In this document: in pieces, positions 7,320 to 16,552 of the stretch
Position numbering within the stretch: position 1 is the stretch's first letter
Layout: the number at the start of each line of letters is the position of its first letter
Origin: an uncultured Bacteroidia bacterium
Lineage (GTDB): Bacteria; Bacteroidota; Bacteroidia; Bacteroidales; UBA932
Length of the DNA: 44,860 bases
Assembly: GCA_902797035.1 (NCBI GenBank)
Contig: CADBRH010000045.1
Span: 1-44,860, forward strand
Reading direction: 5' to 3'
Notes under the pieces: generated by a model
The model's input: only the letters and a program-made list of their open reading frames with translations
The model's database searches: none
What the model was told of the DNA's origin: nothing
Program-made: the position numbers and the translations under genes

Positions 7320-8937
7320 CCGCGCGGTCGACGCGTCTTACGGTCTCGCGCTTGCCGATGTGGTAGATGATGTCGGCGATGCCGAGGCCGCTGGAGGAGC
7401 CTGCGAGGGCGAGGCGCAGTGCGTTCATCACTTTGCCCATGGGCCACTCGTTGCCCTTGATGTACTCCTCGATGGCCGTCCCGACCGCCTCTGTGGTCCA
7501 CGGACCGTCATATTCCTTGATGAAGTCCCTGACTTTCAGGACCAGCTCGACATTCTCCGGCTTCCAGAACTTGTCCACGTCCTTTTGGACGAATTCCTCC
7601 GGCGTCACAAACAAATAGGAAGCTATTGTCCAGAAGTCACTCACGAAGGTGGCCCTCTCCTTGGTGAAGGCGATCACGCTCCTGACATATTCTTTCGTGA
7701 ATATACGCTTATCAAGGTCGCCGCCGGCCACGTTGAACTCGGCTCCGGCCGTGAGGGCGCATTTGGGGCAGCCCACAACATTAATCCCATGCTCCTCGAG
7801 GACTGGGGTAAACAGTTCGGCGAGCTCCTCGTCGGACTTGAGCCGGAGATATTCCCTGTTGTACCACTTGGCCTTCTCGGGATTGAACTTGGCACCTGCC
7901 TTCTGCACCTTGTCCAGGGAGAAAGCCTCGACAAGCTCGTCCAGGCTGAACATCTCCCGGTCGTCGCCCGGGTTCCAGCCGAGCATGGCCAGCATATTCA
8001 CGAAAGCCTCCGGGAAGTAGCCGTCCTCACGGTAGCCCCGGGAGGTCTCTCCCTCAGGGTTCACCCACTTCAGGGGGAACACCGGGAAGCCCATCTTGTC
8101 GCCGTCCCTCTTGCTGAGTTTGCCGTTGCCGACAGGCTTCAAAAGCAACGAGAGATGGGCGAAACGAGGCATCGTGTCCTCCCAGCCGAAAGCCTTGTAG
8201 AGCATGAAATGGAGGGGGAGGGAAGGCAGCCACTCCTCGCCGCGGATGACCTCGGAGATCTCCATCAGATGGTCGTCCACGATGTTGGCGAGATGATAGG
8301 TCGGAAGCTCGTCGGCCCTCTTCCAGAGCACCTTGTCGTCCAGGGTGCTTGTGTTGACCTCGATATGCCCCCTGATCAGGTCGTCCATCTTGACAACGGT
8401 GTCCTCGGGCATCTTGAAACGGATGGTCCAGGCGGTGGTCTCCTCAAGGAGCCTCTCGACCTCATCGGAGGGGAGGGTGAGGGAGTTGCGCATCCTCAGC
8501 CTCGTGACCTGGTTGTAGATGAAGGTCTCTTTGGCGGCCTCGGCCCCGGCGCGGGCGGCCTCAAGCTCCTCGGGGGTGTCGAATGCGTAATAGGCGTAGC
8601 CGTTCTCGACCAGCGTCTCAGCGTATTTCCTGTAAATAGGCTTCCTCTGACTCTGGCGGTAGGGCGCATGGGGATGCCTGGGTGAGGGTGTCTCGACGAC
8701 CTTCCCGTCGGCGTCCACTCCCTCGTCCGGGAATATCCCGCACCACCTCAGGGCCTCGATGATATATTCCTCGGCCCCGGGAACGAACCTGTGCGAGTCG
8801 GTGTCCTCGATCCTGAGGATGAAATCCCCGCCGTTCCTCTTGGCGTACAAATAGTTATAAAGCGCTGTCCTGACGCCGCCCATGTGCAGCGGTCCGGTCG
8901 GGCTGGGCGCGAAACGAACTCTTGTCCTTCTTTCCAT
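7309..8937 (-). CDS. gltX: Glutamyl-tRNA synthetase
   Basis: Class I aminoacyl-tRNA synthetase that charges tRNA-Glu (542 aa, somewhat longer than the ~470 aa of E. coli). The N-terminus VRFAPSPTGPLHMGGVRTAL contains the HIGH-type motif as HMGG (residues 18-21), followed by LRIEDTD. The KMSKS-type loop is KLSKRDG near residue 273. The second half is the alpha-helical anticodon-binding domain, which contains a CPKC pair near residue 395. It starts 10 bases after ftsZ on the same strand and so is the last gene of the division cluster. This linkage is unusual compared with the canonical dcw order. Confidence 0.96.
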   Translation of the reverse strand: MERRTRVRFAPSPTGPLHMGGVRTALYNYLYAKRNGGDFILRIEDTDSHRFVPGAEEYIIEALRWCGIFPDEGVDADGKVVETPSPRHPHAPYRQSQRKPIYRKYAETLVENGYAYYAFDTPEELEAARAGAEAAKETFIYNQVTRLRMRNSLTLPSDEVERLLEETTAWTIRFKMPEDTVVKMDDLIRGHIEVNTSTLDDKVLWKRADELPTYHLANIVDDHLMEISEVIRGEEWLPSLPLHFMLYKAFGWEDTMPRFAHLSLLLKPVGNGKLSKRDGDKMGFPVFPLKWVNPEGETSRGYREDGYFPEAFVNMLAMLGWNPGDDREMFSLDELVEAFSLDKVQKAGAKFNPEKAKWYNREYLRLKSDEELAELFTPVLEEHGINVVGCPKCALTAGAEFNVAGGDLDKRIFTKEYVRSVIAFTKERATFVSDFWTIASYLFVTPEEFVQKDVDKFWKPENVELVLKVRDFIKEYDGPWTTEAVGTAIEEYIKGNEWPMGKVMNALRLALAGSSSGLGIADIIYHIGKRETVRRVDRAALM

Positions 8938-8947
8938 CGATTCGACT

Positions 8948-10222
8948 TTAATTTTTCTCTTTCTCTTGCCTGACAGTCCTCTTTATGGCCGGGACGTTCT
9001 CCAGCTCGCCGATGCTCTGGCCGTATTCGACCGCCAGGGCCGGCTTGCGCTCGGAGTCGAAATGGTACCTTTTCACATTGTCGGCGGCGTTGTAGCCGAT
9101 GATATTGATCCCGCTCGGCAGCTCGGGGATGTTGATCTCCTCGGCGCCGACAAGGTTCTGCCTCTCGAACTTGAAATCCTTGCCGATCACAATGAGGTTG
9201 CCGAGATCGGTCTTTGTTATCTTGGATAAGTCGTTGACCTTGAACCCGGTGGCTATGGCCGTGATCTTCACCTGGTCACCGATGGACGGGTCTGTCTCCC
9301 ACACGAGACCTGTCTTGAACTTGTTGACATTGCCGGTGTAGTCGGCGATGCGGGCGTTGATCTCCTTGAGGTCGTCCATTTTCAGACCCTGGTCGTTTTT
9401 CCCGCAGGTGATGTTGATCAAGAGATTCTTGGCGGTGGTCAGGTCGAAATCATTCAACAGGGGAGAGCGGAGCGCTCCCTGGACCGCCTCCTCGAGCCTG
9501 TTCTCACCTGATCCTATCCCGCATCCCATCAGGGCCATCCCGCTGTTCTTCATCATGGTCTTGATGTCCTCGAAATCGACGTTGATGTAGCCAGGTTTCG
9601 AGATGATCTCGGTGATGCCCCTGACGGCGGTGGCGAGCACCTCGTCTGCCTTGGGGAAAGCGTCATGCACAAGATGGTCCCCGAAGAAGTCATATAGCTT
9701 CTCGTTATTGATTATCAGGAGGCTGTCCACGTTCTTGACCAGCTCATGGATGCCGTCGATGGCTCTCGACAGGGCCATGTCGCCCTCATTCTCGAAGGGA
9801 ATCGTGACCACGGCCACGGTGAGTATTCCCTGATCCTTGGCCATTTTGGCTATCTGTGGGGCCGCTCCAGTGCCTGTGCCGCCTCCCATACCGGCCGTGA
9901 TGAAGAGCATCTGGGTGCCCTCGCTCAGGACCACTTTCTTGATCTGCTCCTCGGCCTCCAGGGCGGCGTTACGCCCCTTGGTCGGGTCTGTGCCGGCCCC
10001 GAGGGCGTTGCGCCCGATGTGAAGCTTCACCGGGACAGGGCTCTCCTCGAGAGCCTGCCTGTCGGTGTTGCAGACGATGAAGCTGCAACCTTCCACATTC
10101 TCGCGGAACATGTAGTTGACGGCGTTGCAACCGCCTCCGCCGACTCCGATCACTTTAATCATGGACTGGATGGGTGTCCAATCGCTGACGGTGGCTATGT
10201 CAAAATTATCTAACTCTCCCAT
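8948..10222 (-). CDS. ftsZ: FtsZ, tubulin-like division GTPase
   Basis: Forms the cytokinetic ring. The start chosen is the ATG at 10222 (MGELDNFDIATV), preceded by GAGGAAG inside the end of ftsA; an upstream in-frame ATG at 10255 would add 11 residues encoded entirely within ftsA. The resulting protein is 424 aa. GTP-binding features are VIGVGGGGCNAVN near residue 24, the tubulin signature GGGTGTG at 113-119, and the T7-loop region around the sequence NVDFEDIKTMM. A short linker leads to a C-terminal peptide NVPAIKRTVRQEKEKN that probably contacts FtsA. It starts 4 bases after the ftsA stop. Confidence 0.96.
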   Translation of the reverse strand: MGELDNFDIATVSDWTPIQSMIKVIGVGGGGCNAVNYMFRENVEGCSFIVCNTDRQALEESPVPVKLHIGRNALGAGTDPTKGRNAALEAEEQIKKVVLSEGTQMLFITAGMGGGTGTGAAPQIAKMAKDQGILTVAVVTIPFENEGDMALSRAIDGIHELVKNVDSLLIINNEKLYDFFGDHLVHDAFPKADEVLATAVRGITEIISKPGYINVDFEDIKTMMKNSGMALMGCGIGSGENRLEEAVQGALRSPLLNDFDLTTAKNLLINITCGKNDQGLKMDDLKEINARIADYTGNVNKFKTGLVWETDPSIGDQVKITAIATGFKVNDLSKITKTDLGNLIVIGKDFKFERQNLVGAEEINIPELPSGINIIGYNAADNVKRYHFDSERKPALAVEYGQSIGELENVPAIKRTVRQEKEKN

Positions 10223-10226
10223 ATTC

Positions 10227-11810
10227 TTATACTTCCTCGTTTTCCATTTCATCAAATATGTCCCCTGTCATCTTGGTGATGGTGCTTTGGAACTGCTTCC
10301 ACCAGACGAACTGGGGCTTCGGGCGAGGCGGCTTCGGAGTCCTCGGTTCCTTGCCTTTCCCGGGTCTCTTTTTCCTCTCTTTGGCGGCCTCGATCTCCTC
10401 CTCGGTGGGTTGGTCGAACACGCTGATGTTCTCGTCCACCTGGGCAGAGATGACACTCGGCTCGATAACGGGCTCATCAACAGGCGGCTCCGGGGTTTGC
10501 TCCGCATCGCTTCCGACATGCCCGGTCATGACAGTTTCAGGGATTACCGTTCCGGCCGCCAGATCTGGCCCGGCGGGTTTCGGGGCAGTCCAGTACCTGC
10601 GGGCGGGAGCCTCGTTGACGCAATTCAACGTGACATCGTTCCTGGCGGCCAGAATCATACCCATCGAAGTGGCGGCGGAAGCCTCACCGGCCTCTGGGCA
10701 GCCCTCGTTCGAGAAGAACCTTCTCGGATAGCCAACCTTCACCGAATATCCCGACAGCTCCTTGATGTAGTTGGCGCAATTCACCAAGTCGGAGCCGCCT
10801 CCGGTCACGACCACACCGGCCCGGAGGACATCCTCGCTTGAATACCCGCTCTCCTGGATGTAGTAGAGCAGGGCCTCGATGATCTCCTTCATCCTGGCCG
10901 AGATGATCTCGGAGATGTATTTCACGGACACCTGGGCGGTCGGTGTACCGCTCTCGTCAACAATCTGAAGGGTTTTCTCCCCGAGAGCGGAAAGCTTCCC
11001 TGGCATGCAGGCGCCGTACGCCTTCTTGATGTTCTCGGCTAGCTCGAACGAGAAATTGCACTCTGTCTTGATGTCTTTCGTGACACTGTTGCCGCCGAAC
11101 GGGATGGCGGCGTAGTAACGCATGATCTTTCCCTTGAATATGGTGACAGAGCTGACACCGGCGCCCAGATCGATCAGCGCCACGCCGTTCTCCATCTGCT
11201 CCTCTTTAAGGACCGCCCTGGCGGTGATCCCGGGGGTGAAATACTTTTTCGCGATGGCTATCCCAAGGCTGTTGAACACGGAGTCGATGTTGGTGGAATG
11301 CCTTCTCTTGCCGACGAACACCTTGAAGTTGCCGGCCAGTTTCCCGGCTGACATCCCCACGATGTCGTTCTCAAGCTCCCCGAAGGTGTCCTCCGTCGAG
11401 AAAGACTGGGCCACGGCCCCGTAGATCACGTCGTTCGTCGGGTCGCCGAGGGGATAATCCTCGAGTGCCAGTGACTTGACGGCCCTGATCTCCTCCTCGC
11501 TTATCTGGGAGTCCGGATCTGTCCTGTCGGTCTCCGCCGACGCGGTCTCCTGGCGGACATGGTATCTCGGCAGGCCTACAATCACCTGTTGGATTCTGAT
11601 CTTGAGTTCTTGCTGGGCCTGGCTGAGGGCGTCCCTCAACGCGTCCTCCACCTTGCCCGGATTGATGACGTAGCTGTAGCGGATGCCTTGCGAAGGCGTT
11701 TCCTTGTAGTAGATCACCTGGACATCCTGCCCCGAGATCCTGGCGACGCAGACCGCCAGCTTTGAGGTGCCCAGATCGACTGACGCTATATACCTTTCTT
11801 CCATATTCAT
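10227..11810 (-). CDS. ftsA: FtsA, actin-like divisome anchor
   Basis: Actin-fold ATPase that tethers FtsZ to the membrane (527 aa). The phosphate-1 motif SVDLGTSKLAVCVA is at the N-terminus, ALIDLGAGVSSVTIF is phosphate-2, and VVTGGGSDL is the adenosine motif. The C-terminus is over 100 residues longer than E. coli FtsA. It holds an acidic/Pro segment, a highly basic stretch (ERKKRPGKGKEPRTPKPPRP) and a terminal amphipathic helix FVWWKQFQSTITKMTGDIF that should be the membrane-targeting sequence. The start at 11810 has AGGA about 8 bases upstream; a second ATG two codons later is possible. Gap to ftsQ is 3 bases. Confidence 0.95.
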   Translation of the reverse strand: MNMEERYIASVDLGTSKLAVCVARISGQDVQVIYYKETPSQGIRYSYVINPGKVEDALRDALSQAQQELKIRIQQVIVGLPRYHVRQETASAETDRTDPDSQISEEEIRAVKSLALEDYPLGDPTNDVIYGAVAQSFSTEDTFGELENDIVGMSAGKLAGNFKVFVGKRRHSTNIDSVFNSLGIAIAKKYFTPGITARAVLKEEQMENGVALIDLGAGVSSVTIFKGKIMRYYAAIPFGGNSVTKDIKTECNFSFELAENIKKAYGACMPGKLSALGEKTLQIVDESGTPTAQVSVKYISEIISARMKEIIEALLYYIQESGYSSEDVLRAGVVVTGGGSDLVNCANYIKELSGYSVKVGYPRRFFSNEGCPEAGEASAATSMGMILAARNDVTLNCVNEAPARRYWTAPKPAGPDLAAGTVIPETVMTGHVGSDAEQTPEPPVDEPVIEPSVISAQVDENISVFDQPTEEEIEAAKERKKRPGKGKEPRTPKPPRPKPQFVWWKQFQSTITKMTGDIFDEMENEEV

Positions 11811-11813
11811 GAG

Positions 11814-12590
11814 TTATTTCCTGCAGACTATCTGTCCGTTGTATTTCACATTGACCGTGGAGTAATATCCCTCTCCCTTCTCCGGGAGGATTGTGGTGTA
11901 GTATTTCTCCATCCTGGAGAATTTGTCCTCGAAATTGTCCGGCCCTCCGAAAATGAAAAGCTCTTTCCCTTGCCTGGGGACCATCACGAGGTCACCGCCC
12001 GGCCTGACAGTGATCTGGCTTATGTTCTCCGACCAGACTTTTGTCTTTTTCATGTGGTTGACGAGGCCGATGATCCTCTCGAGCCACTTTTTCTCTGCCT
12101 CGGTCACAGGCCCGCCCTTGTATCCGCTCTCGAAGGTCAGCGGCACGTTTCCGTCTATGATGGGGACTTGCGAGGTGTAGTTGCTTTGCAATGGGAAGAG
12201 GAAGCCTCTCTCGTCGGCGTAGAACCCGTTGGCGCCTTTTTGGAACCTCACGACCGGTTCTCTTTGGGACACCCTGACATTCAGCATGCCGTCTGGGGTG
12301 GTGTAGGCCTCGGTCTTGAGAATAGCGCTCTTGTTGTCCAGGATCCTCTCCACCTTGGCGAGGTCCACGCTGTCAAGCCGTTGCCCGATGTAAACTCCAT
12401 ATTCAGCGGCGAGATAGCCCTCGATATCCCCGGCGGTCACGAAATTGTACCCGTCGGTGAACTCAACATTCACCCCGCCGCAGGTCAGCATCCTCTTCCT
12501 GCTCCCGTTCATCCCCATTATGGCGATGATGGCGAGGGCGAGAAGGGCGGCGGCCCCGGCGATGATGGCTATCCTAAGACCTTTCCTCAT
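11814..12590 (-). CDS. ftsQ: FtsQ/DivIB-type division protein
   Basis: Single-pass inner-membrane divisome protein (258 aa). A short basic N-terminus is followed by one transmembrane helix (about residues 6-27). The periplasmic part starts with a POTRA-like region (VNVEFTDGYNFVTAGDIEGYL through VRVSQREPVVRF) and then a beta domain. The name rests on this architecture and on its place between murC and ftsA; sequence conservation in the family is low. Its ATG overlaps the murC stop as ATGA (4 bases), indicating translational coupling. Confidence 0.9.
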   Translation of the reverse strand: MRKGLRIAIIAGAAALLALAIIAIMGMNGSRKRMLTCGGVNVEFTDGYNFVTAGDIEGYLAAEYGVYIGQRLDSVDLAKVERILDNKSAILKTEAYTTPDGMLNVRVSQREPVVRFQKGANGFYADERGFLFPLQSNYTSQVPIIDGNVPLTFESGYKGGPVTEAEKKWLERIIGLVNHMKKTKVWSENISQITVRPGGDLVMVPRQGKELFIFGGPDNFEDKFSRMEKYYTTILPEKGEGYYSTVNVKYNGQIVCRK

Positions 12591-13951
12591 TTGTCCAACC
12601 TTTCCTCAAGCGTTTCCGTGATCGGGCCCACTAGTCTGTCTATGTCCCCGGCCCCGAACGTGGCCAGCACTTCAACAGGTTCTTTCTTAATATATTCCAC
12701 CAAGTCCTCCTTCTTCAGCATAACCTTCTCGGGAGCGGTGACATCATCGAATATGATCTTTGAAGTGACCCCGGGAACAGGTTCTTCCCTCGCCGGATAG
12801 ATATCCAGGAGGATAAGCTTGTCCACAGCGCTCAGAGCCTTCGCGAAATCCTCGGCGAAATCCCTCGTTCTCGTGTACAGGTGCGGCTGGAACACAGCCG
12901 TGAGCCTCTTCCCCGGGTACATGGCTTTGATAGAGGAGATCGCGCTGGAGAGTTCCCTTGGATGGTGGGCGTAATCATCGATGTAGGTCAGGGACGGGCT
13001 CGCCACATGGACGTCCAGCCTGCGCTTGACTCCGGCGAAAGTCCCGATGGCGGCCTTGATTGCTTCAGGATTAAGTCCCTGGGTGAGGCAGACCGCCGCG
13101 GCCGCCACGCTGTTCTCGACATTGACCCAGCCGGGGACTCCGCAGCGTATGTTTTTAACGGTCCCTTCAGGATATACCAGGTCGAAGATGTAATGCCCCA
13201 GCTCGTCCGGCTTGGCGCCGACGGCGTGATAGTCGGCGGCGGGGTCGTCGAGACTATATGTCATGATTCTCGCCTTGGTGTCCTCAGGGGTGATGTCCAG
13301 GCCCTTTTTGATGATAAGATACCGGGTCACCTGTGAGGCGAAGGCCTTGAACGCCTTGCGGTACTCCTCGACTGTGCCGTAAATGTCGAGATGGTCCGGA
13401 TCCATGGCGGTGATGACAGCCACCTCGGGATGAAGCTGGAGGAAGGACCTGTCGAACTCGTCCGCCTCGGCCACGAAAGCCCTGTTCTGGCTTACCAGGA
13501 GATTGGTCCCGTAGTTCTTGGATATTCCTCCAAGGAAAGCGGAGCATCCGGGTCCCGCCTCTGTCATGATATGTGCCACAAGGGTGCTGGTTGTGGTTTT
13601 CCCGTGAGTGCCGGCGACAGCCAGACAAGTCTGGCCGGAAGACAGTTCCCCCAGCATCCTCGACCTCTTGACAAGAGTGTAGCCATGCTCCCGGGCGTAG
13701 ACCAGCTCTCCGAGGTCTTCCGGGATGGCCGGGGTATAGACCACTAGGGTCGATGCCACATCCTTCGGGATGTAGTCATAGTCATCGGTGTAGTGGACAT
13801 GGATTCCTTCCTTCTCAAGCTCGGACGTGAGCTCGGAAGGTGTCCTGTCATAACCTGCCACCGGATAACCTTTCCGCTTGTAATATCTGGCGATGGCGCT
13901 CATCCCTATGCCGCCTATCCCCAGGAAATATATTTTCGAGTAGTCAGACAT
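12587..13951 (-). CDS. murC: UDP-N-acetylmuramate--L-alanine ligase
   Basis: Adds L-alanine to UDP-MurNAc, the first amino-acid step in peptidoglycan precursor synthesis (454 aa, standard length). The N-terminal UDP-binding motif is FLGIGGIGMSAIARYY (residues 9-24), the Mur ligase ATP loop is GTHGKTT at 114-120, and IDDYAHHP near residue 320 is the MurC signature. Order murG-murC-ftsQ with gaps of 3 bases upstream and a 4-base overlap downstream. Confidence 0.97.
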   Translation of the reverse strand: MSDYSKIYFLGIGGIGMSAIARYYKRKGYPVAGYDRTPSELTSELEKEGIHVHYTDDYDYIPKDVASTLVVYTPAIPEDLGELVYAREHGYTLVKRSRMLGELSSGQTCLAVAGTHGKTTTSTLVAHIMTEAGPGCSAFLGGISKNYGTNLLVSQNRAFVAEADEFDRSFLQLHPEVAVITAMDPDHLDIYGTVEEYRKAFKAFASQVTRYLIIKKGLDITPEDTKARIMTYSLDDPAADYHAVGAKPDELGHYIFDLVYPEGTVKNIRCGVPGWVNVENSVAAAAVCLTQGLNPEAIKAAIGTFAGVKRRLDVHVASPSLTYIDDYAHHPRELSSAISSIKAMYPGKRLTAVFQPHLYTRTRDFAEDFAKALSAVDKLILLDIYPAREEPVPGVTSKIIFDDVTAPEKVMLKKEDLVEYIKKEPVEVLATFGAGDIDRLVGPITETLEERLDK

Positions 13952-13954
13952 ATC

Positions 13955-15097
13955 TCAAACAAGCTTGTAAATCTCGTCGGCAATTATCCCCGCCGCGTCC
14001 GGGAGAGCCATCTTCCCGGCGTTCTCCTCCAGAGTCTTGATCCTCTCGGGATCCTTCAGCAGCTCCAGGGCTGTCGGGATCATCTTCTCCACGGCATCGG
14101 CGTCTTTGACAATCATCGCGGCGTCCTTGCGGACAAGGGCCATGGCGTTGTGGGTCTGGTGGTCCTCCGCCACATTGGGGGAGGGCACGAATATCACCGC
14201 CTTTTGGGCGGCGCACAGCTCGGAGACGCTGCTGGCCCCGGACCTGGAGATAACCACGTCCGCCGCCGCATAGGCCAGCTCCATCCTCCCGATGAAATCG
14301 GAATACTTCACGATAGACGCGAGTGGCGGGTTCTTGGCAGTCTCCTCGTTCATGAAAGCGTCGACTCCGGCTTTATAATACTTCCCGCACTGCCAGAGGA
14401 CATCAACCCCCTCGGACCCGGGGCAGCCGTCGCTGATCCACTTCCTCATGGAGGCGTTGAGTTTGGCGCTCCCGAGACTTCCACCCACGATGAATATATG
14501 CTTTCTGGCGGGGTCCAGACCATATTCCTTGACGCCAGCCTCCTTCATCCCGGGGGTGCAAGGGACGAAAACGCTCCTGATGGGGTTGCCGCTCATCACG
14601 ATCTTATCTTTCGGGAAAAACCTCTCCATGCCCTCATAGGCCACGCACACGCACTGGACTTTGTCCCCGAGCTTCTTGTTGGTCAGTCCGGCGAAACCAT
14701 TCTGCTCCTGGATCAGGGAAGGGATTCCAATCCTCGTGGCGGCCATCAAAAGGGGAGCGCTGGCGTATCCGCCCACTCCGACCGCCACCTGGGGTTTGAA
14801 CTCCCTGATCACCCTTCTGGCTTTCCTGACGCTGTACAACACCCTGAAAGGGACGCTGATGTCGTTGATGATATTCTTGAGTGTCAGCTGGCGCTGGAGG
14901 CCGGTAATGGGAAGCCCGATGATCTTGTAGCCGGCGGCCGGCACTTTCTCCATCTCCATCTTCCCTTCCGCCCCCACGAACAGGATATCTGTCCCGGGAT
15001 TTAGCTCCTTGAGCTTGTTGGCGATTGAGACAGCGGGGAATATGTGCCCTCCTGTGCCGCCTCCGCTTATTATGACCCTTAAAGCTTTGTACTCCAT
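13955..15097 (-). CDS. murG: UDP-GlcNAc:lipid I N-acetylglucosaminyltransferase
   Basis: GT28 glycosyltransferase on the inner face of the cytoplasmic membrane, converting lipid I to lipid II (380 aa). The N-terminal G-loop ISGGGTGGHIFPA (residues 10-22) binds the lipid acceptor and diphosphate. VVGGSLGSAKLN is the second G-loop, and SRSGASSVSELCAAQKAVIFVP is the UDP-GlcNAc-binding C-terminal region. It has a 3-base gap to each of ftsW and murC. Confidence 0.97.
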   Translation of the reverse strand: MEYKALRVIISGGGTGGHIFPAVSIANKLKELNPGTDILFVGAEGKMEMEKVPAAGYKIIGLPITGLQRQLTLKNIINDISVPFRVLYSVRKARRVIREFKPQVAVGVGGYASAPLLMAATRIGIPSLIQEQNGFAGLTNKKLGDKVQCVCVAYEGMERFFPKDKIVMSGNPIRSVFVPCTPGMKEAGVKEYGLDPARKHIFIVGGSLGSAKLNASMRKWISDGCPGSEGVDVLWQCGKYYKAGVDAFMNEETAKNPPLASIVKYSDFIGRMELAYAAADVVISRSGASSVSELCAAQKAVIFVPSPNVAEDHQTHNAMALVRKDAAMIVKDADAVEKMIPTALELLKDPERIKTLEENAGKMALPDAAGIIADEIYKLV

Positions 15098-15100
15098 GGC

Positions 15101-16552
15101 TTACTCGTTGTTATGGTCGTCAATCCCGTAGTCCGGGATGTCGTTCTCGTGTACCGGGATGCCGGATTCCAGCATGTCCAGGTCCTCCAGTCTGCTCTCC
15201 ACCTCGTCTTTCTCCTCACGCTCGACCAAAGGTCCGGCCTGTGCCGCCTCCCTGGCTATCTTCCTTCTCGCCATCTTACTGATTGAGAGGATAATGCCGA
15301 AAGCGAGACTGAACATCAGGAACGAGGAGTTGCCGTGACTCACCAGCGGCAGGGTCTGGCCCGTCAAAGGGCCTATGTCGCAGCTGATCATGATGTGCAT
15401 CATCGCCTGCGCGGTGATCAGGATCACCAGTCCGGCCACGGCTGTCTTCGCGAAATGGTTGTCGCAGTTGCGGGCTATGAGCGATCCCCTGGCGAGAAGG
15501 CTGATGTACAGGATAATCACGAACAGGCCGCCCAGCAGTCCATATTCCTCCACTATGAAACTGAACATGTAGTCCTCGAACATAATGGGGACGACATACC
15601 TCTGGGTGCTTCTCCCAGGTCCTTTCCCCACCAATCCTCCCTCATGGATGGCGATCTTGGCGCTCACGGGCTGCATGAGTTTGTCAAGGGCCTCCTGGAA
15701 CTTGTCGCTGCCGCGGGGCTCGGTCTTGAGGATCTCCAACTGGTTCTCAATGTCGTCGGACTTGAGACGTTTCATCGCCGACTCCAGATGCGGGAACGGT
15801 TTGTTCTCGCTGGGACGGTCAGAGGCCGCGTTTATCCCTATGCAGGCGACCAGAAGCCCAACCGCCACCACTCCCGGGATGACCAGCTCCTTGACGCTGA
15901 TTCCTCCTATGAGAATGGTGATGAACATGATACCCCCGATGAATATCGTGCTGGAGAGACTTCCCACCATGATTCCCAGGCATACAGTGAATATCGGGAT
16001 GTAGATGTACACTATTTTCTTCATGAGAGGTTTGCCCCAGACCGGGTACTTTCTCGAGAGAAGGTTCGCTATGGTGAACTTGTCATTGCGGAAGGCGTTG
16101 ATAGCCCAGGCCAGGTACATCACCATCGCCACTTTGACCACCTCGAACACATGGACCTGGACCCCTCCGATCTTCACGATTCGCCATGCGTGGTTGATGA
16201 ATTGGGGCTTGATTGGCCCCACGGACTTGTGAGTGACCAGGATGAGCAGCAGGAACATCGAGAGAGCGTAGCCAAACTGGGAGAATAACCTGAAGAACCC
16301 GATGCTCCGGATGTTGTAGCAGATCACTATCAGGATCAGGCCGAGAATGGTTATCTTGATCTGCTCGGTCGCGATGGCCATCCTTGAGGTGTTCTGGGAT
16401 ATGGCGAGCTGGGAGGTCGAGGAGAATATGGCCACTATGGAGATCAGCATCAGTGTCAACGCGATCATCCACACAACCTTGTCTCCCTCGAGATTGTCGA
16501 AGAAGTTCCAGATAGTGCTCTTTTTCCCTTCTTTGCTCATCCTTCTCGCCAT
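15101..16552 (-). CDS. ftsW: FtsW, SEDS-family peptidoglycan polymerase
   Basis: Polytopic SEDS glycosyltransferase that works with FtsI at the septum (483 aa). About ten hydrophobic helices are visible, and the C-terminal half has the conserved GPLTGQTLPLVSHGNSSF segment. The family GKGPGRSTQRYVVP loop and a nearby MFEDYMFSFIVEEYG segment (HTDFIF-like position in other species) are present. An acidic cytoplasmic tail of about 60 residues follows the last helix. The ATG overlaps the murD stop codon as TAATG. Confidence 0.95.
   Translation of the reverse strand: MARRMSKEGKKSTIWNFFDNLEGDKVVWMIALTLMLISIVAIFSSTSQLAISQNTSRMAIATEQIKITILGLILIVICYNIRSIGFFRLFSQFGYALSMFLLLILVTHKSVGPIKPQFINHAWRIVKIGGVQVHVFEVVKVAMVMYLAWAINAFRNDKFTIANLLSRKYPVWGKPLMKKIVYIYIPIFTVCLGIMVGSLSSTIFIGGIMFITILIGGISVKELVIPGVVAVGLLVACIGINAASDRPSENKPFPHLESAMKRLKSDDIENQLEILKTEPRGSDKFQEALDKLMQPVSAKIAIHEGGLVGKGPGRSTQRYVVPIMFEDYMFSFIVEEYGLLGGLFVIILYISLLARGSLIARNCDNHFAKTAVAGLVILITAQAMMHIMISCDIGPLTGQTLPLVSHGNSSFLMFSLAFGIILSISKMARRKIAREAAQAGPLVEREEKDEVESRLEDLDMLESGIPVHENDIPDYGIDDHNNE

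Noticed and set aside
7360..8685. 441-residue open frame opposite gltX
   Set aside because: Shadow of gltX in the antisense frame, with no recognisable domain or signal.
10223..10255. Upstream ATG extending ftsZ by 11 residues
   Set aside because: The extension lies wholly within the ftsA coding end, and the ATG at 10222 has a good ribosome site and a normal FtsZ N-terminus.
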